Positions 58,247-64,000 of a stretch of DNA of 64,000 nt are shown here, piece by piece. The DNA is from CAZZCU01 sp964652825 (GTDB lineage: Bacteria > Bdellovibrionota_B > Oligoflexia > Oligoflexales > CAZZCU01). The stretch lies in the NCBI GenBank assembly GCA_964652825.1, contig CAZZCU010000004.1, positions 69,383 through 133,382 on the forward strand, given 5' to 3'. Position 1 is the stretch's first letter; each line of letters begins with the position of its first letter. A model generated the notes under the pieces. It did not search any database. It was not told the origin of the DNA and was given only the letters and a program-made list of their open reading frames with translations. The position numbers were made by a program, and so were the translations under genes.

Positions 58247-60880
58247 ATGCAGTTTATGAACGGCGCAACTCTTATTGGTGTGGCAGCGGCGGGCGCTTTT
58301 GCCGCTGCTGTGGTGATTTGGTTTATTCTGCGGCGCAAGTTGCAACGACTATGGTTGCCGATTCTGAAAATTGTGCGTCGCATGCCGCGGCGGATGCCGC
58401 GTGTGCGTCTGATCAAGCCGCCGGTAGTCCCGTTTTTGTGTTTCGCGGCGTGCGGATGCATGTTGGTATTTCTTGCTCTGGCGCCGGCGCGCGAGGTGCT
58501 CAAGCCGCTGAGTCATCAGGAGAATCGCTTTCATGTGTTTATTGATTTAAGCCCGTCGGTGTCGGCGTATGCATCGATTGAGCAAGTTCGCGATCGGGTT
58601 GGGCAATTGTGGCAACAACTGCGAGGCGAAGGGCAGATGACGTTTTCCACCTCCGCAAGTGAAACGATTGTGCAGCCGAGCGATGAGGCGGAATTTGCTG
58701 AGTTTCGCGACGACTTGCAGTTTCAGCGCGGTGGCAGTCGTCTGGGATCGGTATTTAAACAACAATTGACTGCTATCGGCAAAGTCAGTCGTTTGTATTT
58801 AATCTCGGACGCCGATGCGTTTTCGTGGGGTGATTTTAATTGGCAGTTTCTGACGGCTGATCATGATTTGATTTATCTACCGTTGAACGTGCGTGTACGC
58901 GAGCAGCGGCGTAACGTGTTTTTCGGACAGGTGAAATTTATCGATGATCCCTTGTCGACGCGTGTGACCTGGGAGCTGGAGATTGTCGCGACTGTGACAC
59001 CGGAAGCAAGCGGTGGTGTTGTCAGCGCGACTTATCTTGGACGCACATTAGCTACTAAGGAGTGGGAGATTCCAGCGGGCGCCAAACAAGCTCGTATTCT
59101 GATCGACTGGCCGGCGCTTGATATGCCTGATGATGCCCGTCGCGATGCACCGATTGTTTTTAAACTTGATCCGGCGACGCCCGATGCGATGGAACTCGAT
59201 AACGAATTTCGAGTAACGATGCGTGGCGCGCGTCGTTCAGCCGTGGTGATCTCCGAACCAGCTGGAGAAATGACGCTAGAAGATCCGATTTATCATTTGC
59301 AGAACAGTTTGCAGGTAATGGGTTATGAGTTGGAGCGTTTTGATTACGTGACGCAACCAGGACCGGACCCGCTGCAGTACGCACTCATGGTGTTGGCGGG
59401 TGGCGGTGGCAAAGGCGTGGATTTTTTCTGTCCGCGCTCCATTACCGAGACGCGTTCTCGTCATCAGGCCAGCGGTGCGGTGTTGCCGATGGTGTGGTTG
59501 GTGCCAAGAACGTTTCGTGTTGACTATGGGGAACTGTGTCATTGCTTTGCGCGTTTGACGGCTAGCGAGGGCGCGTTGAGTCGTCCCGCCTATTGCAACA
59601 ATATCGACAACCGCGATGCATGGGTAGCGGTTCTGGCATCGCTTGGCGCCAAACAAGTTGGCGGCGGACTCGGCGAGGAGCGGGCGGCGATTGCCTGGCA
59701 GAAAGTTGATCCGCAGTCCGGGTTGGATGTCATGGCATTCACGCTGCCGCTCGCGCCCAGTCGTTACACTGGTATTGGTTACGCCAGCATGCCGTTGTTG
59801 CTAAAAGAGTTATTAACCTGGAAAGGTCAGCTATCGGATGGACGTGATGACGGCGAAGGCTGGCCGCGCGTCAATGACGTGCTGACAACGGATCGCGAAA
59901 CCGCGCGCGTTACCGCCAGCGATCTGGTGCGCGAGCAGATTCTGTTGAGCAATGTGCCGATCGGCGAGAGCTTGTTGGCGCAGATCGATGCAGCGGGGTT
60001 ACCACCGGTTACCGCCAGCGCGGAGTTGGCGCGTGATCGCTCCATGGCCGCAGCACGCGTCAAACTTGATCCAGTGCCGTTTGTCAGAATGATGTTGTTG
60101 GTGGTGCTGGCTGCCATGTTAGCGGAGATCGTTTGGTATTTGCTGCGTTTGCTCGCGCGCAGACGCAAGTCCGCGGCGTTACTGTATTGGCTGGCGTTTA
60201 GCACGGCCGGTGGAACAGCGGCGGGTCTATTGACGACACCGGCACGGGCGCAGGTGCGACTGGCTTTGCTCGGATACGGGCCGACGCTTGGTACGCACAC
60301 AGGTGTCAGTGAATTAGCGCGCGAAGTCGCGCAGCGAACCAGCATTGATTTAAGTCCGGAAGCGTTATTGATCGATAAAGTTTCGCCGCCGAAATTAAGC
60401 GAGCCATGGCTGTGGGTACGCAACCCGACGGTACTGACGACGCAAAGCAGTCAGTTTCGTAACGAGTTTTTGCTATGGCTCAAGAACGGTGGCTTTGCGG
60501 TGATCGAAGACACCGCCGACATGGCGCCTCTGGAAGCCTTCACCACCAAAGCTTTTGCCAATGAACCCTACGCCGTGCAGTGGCAGACGATTCCGCCGGA
60601 TCACGAATTGATGCGCAGCTTTCATTTGCTGGATTCTTTGCCGAGTTGCCAGGGCAAGTTATGGCGGGGGCTACATTTTGATGGTCGTCTGGCGGCGGTG
60701 GCGGTGCCGTATAGATTTTTGGATCAACTTTTAGATAAAAAACGGCCGGCCGGCTGCGAGTTGGGCGTGGATCAGGAAAGACTGGTGCGTGTGTACATCA
60801 ATTTATTAATGGTGGTTTTAGCCACCGACTACAAAAAAGATCAGATTCATTTGCCGGAAATTTTGAAGCGCTTGCGATGA
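58247..60880 (+). CDS. Large BatA/vWA-like membrane protein with C-terminal DUF4159-like domain
   Basis: 877 residues. Two N-terminal membrane helices (about 7-28 and 63-83) enclose a strongly basic loop. A vWA domain follows with FIDLSPSVSAY, keeping the DxSxS MIDAS motif. A long region of beta type (about 215-360) and an alpha/beta part lead to a membrane helix (about 610-635) and another at 640-660. The C-terminus (about 665-877) resembles DUF4159: VRLALLGYGPT, FLLWLKNGGFAVIED, DHELMRSFHLLDSLP and DGRLAAVAVPYRF. It ends with an ATGA overlap to the next gene. Confidence 0.8.
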   Translation: MQFMNGATLIGVAAAGAFAAAVVIWFILRRKLQRLWLPILKIVRRMPRRMPRVRLIKPPVVPFLCFAACGCMLVFLALAPAREVLKPLSHQENRFHVFIDLSPSVSAYASIEQVRDRVGQLWQQLRGEGQMTFSTSASETIVQPSDEAEFAEFRDDLQFQRGGSRLGSVFKQQLTAIGKVSRLYLISDADAFSWGDFNWQFLTADHDLIYLPLNVRVREQRRNVFFGQVKFIDDPLSTRVTWELEIVATVTPEASGGVVSATYLGRTLATKEWEIPAGAKQARILIDWPALDMPDDARRDAPIVFKLDPATPDAMELDNEFRVTMRGARRSAVVISEPAGEMTLEDPIYHLQNSLQVMGYELERFDYVTQPGPDPLQYALMVLAGGGGKGVDFFCPRSITETRSRHQASGAVLPMVWLVPRTFRVDYGELCHCFARLTASEGALSRPAYCNNIDNRDAWVAVLASLGAKQVGGGLGEERAAIAWQKVDPQSGLDVMAFTLPLAPSRYTGIGYASMPLLLKELLTWKGQLSDGRDDGEGWPRVNDVLTTDRETARVTASDLVREQILLSNVPIGESLLAQIDAAGLPPVTASAELARDRSMAAARVKLDPVPFVRMMLLVVLAAMLAEIVWYLLRLLARRRKSAALLYWLAFSTAGGTAAGLLTTPARAQVRLALLGYGPTLGTHTGVSELAREVAQRTSIDLSPEALLIDKVSPPKLSEPWLWVRNPTVLTTQSSQFRNEFLLWLKNGGFAVIEDTADMAPLEAFTTKAFANEPYAVQWQTIPPDHELMRSFHLLDSLPSCQGKLWRGLHFDGRLAAVAVPYRFLDQLLDKKRPAGCELGVDQERLVRVYINLLMVVLATDYKKDQIHLPEILKRLR

Positions 60881-63228
60881 TGTTATCTTCTTTATTTAAT
60901 CTTGAAGTAGCGGCCACAAGTTTACTGATTCTGGTCGGCGCGCTGGCTATTTTATGGAGCCGACAGCTTGGCTGGACGCGCGCGCTGTTGGCGGCGATCT
61001 TGCGGATCGGTTGGCTGTCGCCATTTTTGTTGGCGCTTTATCCGTTGACGCGTTCGCAGCCATTGCCGCAGGCACTGGCAGTCCGACCGTTGCATGTTTT
61101 GATTGATGATTCCTCCAGCATGAGTTGGCGTAGTCGGGTCGGCAGTCGCGAACGCAATCCGGTGCCTTACAGTCAGCAGGCACAAGGCATGTTGCGCCGG
61201 TTGGAACAGTATTGCCTGCAGTCCGGGTGCGTGGTGCGCAAGAGTCTGCTGTCGGAGCTGGCGACACCGACACGTGATGGTTATACACCGTTAAGTTCTG
61301 TACTTGATGGTTGGTTGATGGCGCTGGGGGCGGATCCCTGGCTTTTGCTGACCGATGGTGGCGACTGGCAGCCGGCACAAGGCTGGGACGAAAATTTGCG
61401 TGATGCCGGAAAAACTTTGAGTTCGAGCACGATTGCTCGCGACGTACGTGAACGCGGCGTGGTCGTGATTTTTGGCGAGGGCGAAGGCAGCAATGTCTGG
61501 ATCGAACGTGTCGGCTCGGCGTCTTTTGCTTTTGCGAGCAAATCCTCGCAGATCGATGTCGAGGTACGGCGCGATCAACCGCTCGATAAAGCCGAGCGCG
61601 TGCAGGTGCAGATATTTAACGTGGATCAGGCGCTGGCCTCCGATAACATCGAGTTTTTGCCAGGCGATAGCAGTGCGGTTGTGACGATGCCGATTCCGGC
61701 ATTAGCGCGCGGTCAACACCTGCTTGAAGTCCGGGTGTTGCCGACCGCGAACGAGACGGCCGTGTGGGATAATCATGTTTATCTGCCGATCGAGGTTTTG
61801 CCGGATACGGTTGGGGTGCTGCACTTGTTGGGGGCTCCCAGTTGGGATGGGCGTTTTGTACGCCGTTTTCTCAAATCAGAGCCCAAATTTGATACGATCA
61901 GTTTTTTCATTTTGCGCGATCCACTTGATAGCCAACAGCTCAACGAACGTGAGTTGAGTTTGATTCCATTTCCGGTTGATCGCTTGTTCAAAGAAGAGCT
62001 TGGTAATTTCCGGTTGGTGGTGATGCAGAATTTTGCCTTGCATCAATTCCTGGAGCGTCCGGAGTATCGCGAGAATCTGATGAAGTTTGTGCGCGATGGC
62101 GGTGGCTTGCTGTTTATCGGTGGACCGCGTGCTTTGCAAACGCCTGACTTGGATCCGTCGATGCTCGGTTCGATTCTGCCGTTTGTCGCACCGGAGAGTG
62201 GTGGTGGCTTGCAGCGTTTTCGCATGGGCCGCGAACTCGGCATGACCGCTGTTGATCACAATGGTCCTTATTTTGATCCGGAATTAAAGTTTTCGATAGG
62301 TATGGCACAGCCGAGTGCTGACAGCCGCGCGTTGGCGAATATCTTTGATGATTGGGAGACACTGGCGAAAAGTTTCGCCGCCGTTGGTCCGCTCTCGGGT
62401 CTGCATCATACGGAGAACATAAAATTTAAGCCTGACGAATCAACGCCGCTTTTGACCGCCAAGACACTTGCAGGTCAGGAACTACCGTTAGCCGTGGCGT
62501 CTTATCCGGGCAAAGGTCGGGCGATCTGGTTGTTTACCGATCACATGTGGCAACTAGCCATGGCCAGCGATCGACAGGTTGCGCGTGAGACTTATCACAA
62601 ATTTCTCGCCAGCACTTTTGAGTGGCTATTGCGACAGGAGTTGCGTAAGCCCTTGGCCGCCCAAGGTCTGACTTTGCGTTCCGGTGGGGACGCGGGCTCG
62701 CACTGGAGCGTAAGATTACGTGGACCGGCGGTGCGGTATTTTAACGGCGATGGTAATTGGCGTTTGCAGATCTGTGGCCGGCAGGTGCCGTTGGCCGATG
62801 TCTCCATTGAACGCTATGGCGCCGAAGAAGTACGAGCCTCCGGTGTTGTTGGCGTGACCTTGACGCAAGGCGAACGCTGCCGGTTGGCGCTGGAAGGCGA
62901 GCACGCGGCTTTTGGTGCGGTAAAAACCGAATTGACGGCTGTTATGCCGCGTGTCTATAAGGACGCCGAACTCGGCGGCGCACCACATAAGGCGGCGCAA
63001 CTGGCGACGTTAACGGGAGCTTTAGCCATTGCTTATGATGATCAGGCTACAACTAAAGTCGAGAAGTGGTTGGACAACTGGGTGCAAAAGGATCATTTAC
63101 TAGCACAAGAACAGTTTGAGACGGAGCCTGATCATTACTGGTTATTACGACGTTGGTGGTTTTTCCTGCTTCTGCTATGCATGCCGCTGGAAGTACTGGT
63201 CAGACGTTGGCATCAGATCATGGGGTAG
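60877..63228 (+). CDS. Large vWA-like membrane protein with glutamine-amidotransferase-like domain
   Basis: 783 residues. Two N-terminal helices (about 8-27 and 38-58) precede a vWA domain with VLIDDSSSMSW (MIDAS DxSxS kept). After Ig-like beta regions (about 220-310) comes an alpha/beta domain (about 315-470) with the pattern FRLVVMQNFALHQFL...MKFVRDGGGLLFIGGP seen in class I glutamine-amidotransferase-like folds; the catalytic Cys is absent. A last membrane helix sits at about 755-772 (WWFFLLLLCMPLEVLV). It overlaps the previous gene by 4 nt (ATGA). It probably forms a complex with the 877-residue protein. Confidence 0.8.
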   Translation: MMLSSLFNLEVAATSLLILVGALAILWSRQLGWTRALLAAILRIGWLSPFLLALYPLTRSQPLPQALAVRPLHVLIDDSSSMSWRSRVGSRERNPVPYSQQAQGMLRRLEQYCLQSGCVVRKSLLSELATPTRDGYTPLSSVLDGWLMALGADPWLLLTDGGDWQPAQGWDENLRDAGKTLSSSTIARDVRERGVVVIFGEGEGSNVWIERVGSASFAFASKSSQIDVEVRRDQPLDKAERVQVQIFNVDQALASDNIEFLPGDSSAVVTMPIPALARGQHLLEVRVLPTANETAVWDNHVYLPIEVLPDTVGVLHLLGAPSWDGRFVRRFLKSEPKFDTISFFILRDPLDSQQLNERELSLIPFPVDRLFKEELGNFRLVVMQNFALHQFLERPEYRENLMKFVRDGGGLLFIGGPRALQTPDLDPSMLGSILPFVAPESGGGLQRFRMGRELGMTAVDHNGPYFDPELKFSIGMAQPSADSRALANIFDDWETLAKSFAAVGPLSGLHHTENIKFKPDESTPLLTAKTLAGQELPLAVASYPGKGRAIWLFTDHMWQLAMASDRQVARETYHKFLASTFEWLLRQELRKPLAAQGLTLRSGGDAGSHWSVRLRGPAVRYFNGDGNWRLQICGRQVPLADVSIERYGAEEVRASGVVGVTLTQGERCRLALEGEHAAFGAVKTELTAVMPRVYKDAELGGAPHKAAQLATLTGALAIAYDDQATTKVEKWLDNWVQKDHLLAQEQFETEPDHYWLLRRWWFFLLLLCMPLEVLVRRWHQIMG

Positions 63229-63242
63229 GGGTAACGAGTCCG

Positions 63243-64000
63243 ATGCTGCGACAAAGATTTTTTCTTGGGTGTTTTTTGGGTATGGTGGGGTTGCTGGGTT
63301 TTGTCCAGTCACCAAGCGAGGCGCAAGAGATGAAAACATATAAAAAACCTGCGGCCGCCGACTTGCAGCAAAAGCTGACGCCTGAGCAATATGCGATCAC
63401 GCAGAAGGCAGGCACTGAACGCGCTTTTGCTAATGCCTACTGGAACAACACCGAGCCGGGCATCTATGTTGATGTGGTGTCGGGTGAGCCTTTGTTTAGT
63501 TCGTTAGATAAATATGATTCCGGCACCGGTTGGCCGAGTTTTACGCAGCCATTGGCGAAGCAGAATATTGTCACGCGCGAGGATCGCAAGTTGCTGATGA
63601 CGCGAACAGAAGTGCGTTCCAAGCACGGTGACTCGCATCTGGGGCATGTGTTTGACGATGGTCCAGGCCCCGAAGGCTTGCGCTATTGCATGAACTCGGC
63701 GGCGTTGCGTTTTATTCCCGTCAATAAGCTTGTCGAAGAAGGCTACGGCGAGTACCTCGCCTTATTTCAAAATGCTGATAAGAATAAGACTTCTACTAAA
63801 AGCGAGACGAAGGCAACCATGAGCAATAAATATCAAACAGCAACCTTAGCAGGTGGCTGCTTCTGGGGCGTGGAGCATTTGCTGCGCGAGCTCCCCGGTG
63901 TTATCGATACCGAAGTCGGCTACACCGGCGGCATCGGCGATAATCCCACTTATGAAATCGTCAAGAAGGGCAATTCCGGACATGCGGAGGCCATTCAGGT
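63243..64000 (+). CDS. msrBA: Exported MsrB-MsrA methionine sulfoxide reductase fusion (3' end outside window)
   Basis: The frame is open from the ATG at 63243 to the window end. A signal peptide (about 1-28, ending SEAQE) leads to an MsrB domain (about 35-165): KYDSGTGWPSF, HLGHVFDDGP and the catalytic Cys149 in RYCMNSAALRF. All four zinc cysteines of typical MsrB are replaced (VDVVSGEPLF and RSKHGDSHLG). After a Lys/Thr/Ser-rich linker (about 178-192) comes MsrA with its catalytic Cys206 in AGGCFWGVEH. It would repair both Met-sulfoxide epimers in the periplasm. Confidence 0.93.
   Translation, partial: MLRQRFFLGCFLGMVGLLGFVQSPSEAQEMKTYKKPAAADLQQKLTPEQYAITQKAGTERAFANAYWNNTEPGIYVDVVSGEPLFSSLDKYDSGTGWPSFTQPLAKQNIVTREDRKLLMTRTEVRSKHGDSHLGHVFDDGPGPEGLRYCMNSAALRFIPVNKLVEEGYGEYLALFQNADKNKTSTKSETKATMSNKYQTATLAGGCFWGVEHLLRELPGVIDTEVGYTGGIGDNPTYEIVKKGNSGHAEAIQ

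Overview
The window is 64 kb of chromosome, densely coding on both strands, from a Gram-negative bacterium of middling GC content. Many predicted lipoproteins with a lipobox, a type IV pilus secretin, outer-membrane barrel candidates and an ExbB/ExbD pair point to an outer membrane. Metabolic genes include leucine dehydrogenase, a ~1000-residue NAD-glutamate dehydrogenase, a plant-type glutamate-cysteine ligase, methylmalonyl-CoA epimerase and a long acyl-CoA dehydrogenase, which fits an aerobic amino-acid and fatty-acid user. The unusual number of unrecognised lipoproteins would suit a lineage of the former Deltaproteobacteria (Myxococcota/Bdellovibrionota-like) or an uncultured proteobacterium. 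That placement is inference; there is no rRNA here to test it. The only RNA gene seen is one tRNA-Gly(GCC).

Layout: (1) 1-5431, plus strand: the 3' part of pilQ, a lipoprotein, a TPR protein, aroQ and pgeF. (2) 5438-8445, minus: malQ and a Deg/HtrA protease, coupled by a 1-nt overlap. (3) 8677-12651: a lipoprotein, then prlC, yggS and a secreted protein on the minus strand. (4) 12814-14765: an LpoB-like lipoprotein and a COG3014-like partner. (5) 14907-19420: yfbR (AT-rich, probably acquired) and leucine dehydrogenase on minus, mnmG-thyX on plus. (6) 19574-25969: an M48-like zinc lipoprotein, an MFS carrier, a dikinase-like protein with the His domain ahead of the ATP-grasp, and a methyltransferase-like protein. 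(7) 25940-29491, minus: methylmalonyl-CoA epimerase, a two-helix sensor-like protein and a lipoprotein, preceded by a small gene with a near-consensus promoter. (8) 29763-37309: membrane protein, lipoproteins, barrel candidates and a CsgG/LpoB-like protein, mostly unrecognised. (9) 37408-43001: serA, tRNA-Gly, a four-gene envelope unit ending in exbB-exbD, and gshA. (10) 43020-49076: NAD-GDH, a coiled-coil secreted protein, acyl-CoA dehydrogenase and a DUF503-like protein. (11) 49109-55444: an EAL protein, phosphotransacetylase, M14 carboxypeptidase lipoprotein, FAD oxidoreductase and a Flp-like pilin with a possible TadE-like partner. (12) 55627-56181: a four-helix-bundle gene facing its own decayed inverted copy across a perfect 29-bp inverted repeat. 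(13) 56294-63228: moxR, a DUF58 gene and two very large vWA-type membrane proteins. (14) From 63243, an exported MsrB-MsrA fusion that runs off the end.

The least described parts are the envelope cluster at 32105-37309, the ExbBD unit with its own barrel at 39181-41490, the moxR/vWA operon and the inverted four-helix-bundle locus. Start codons were moved from the longest open frame where a clear ribosome binding site or a neighbour's position decided it; each case is noted.
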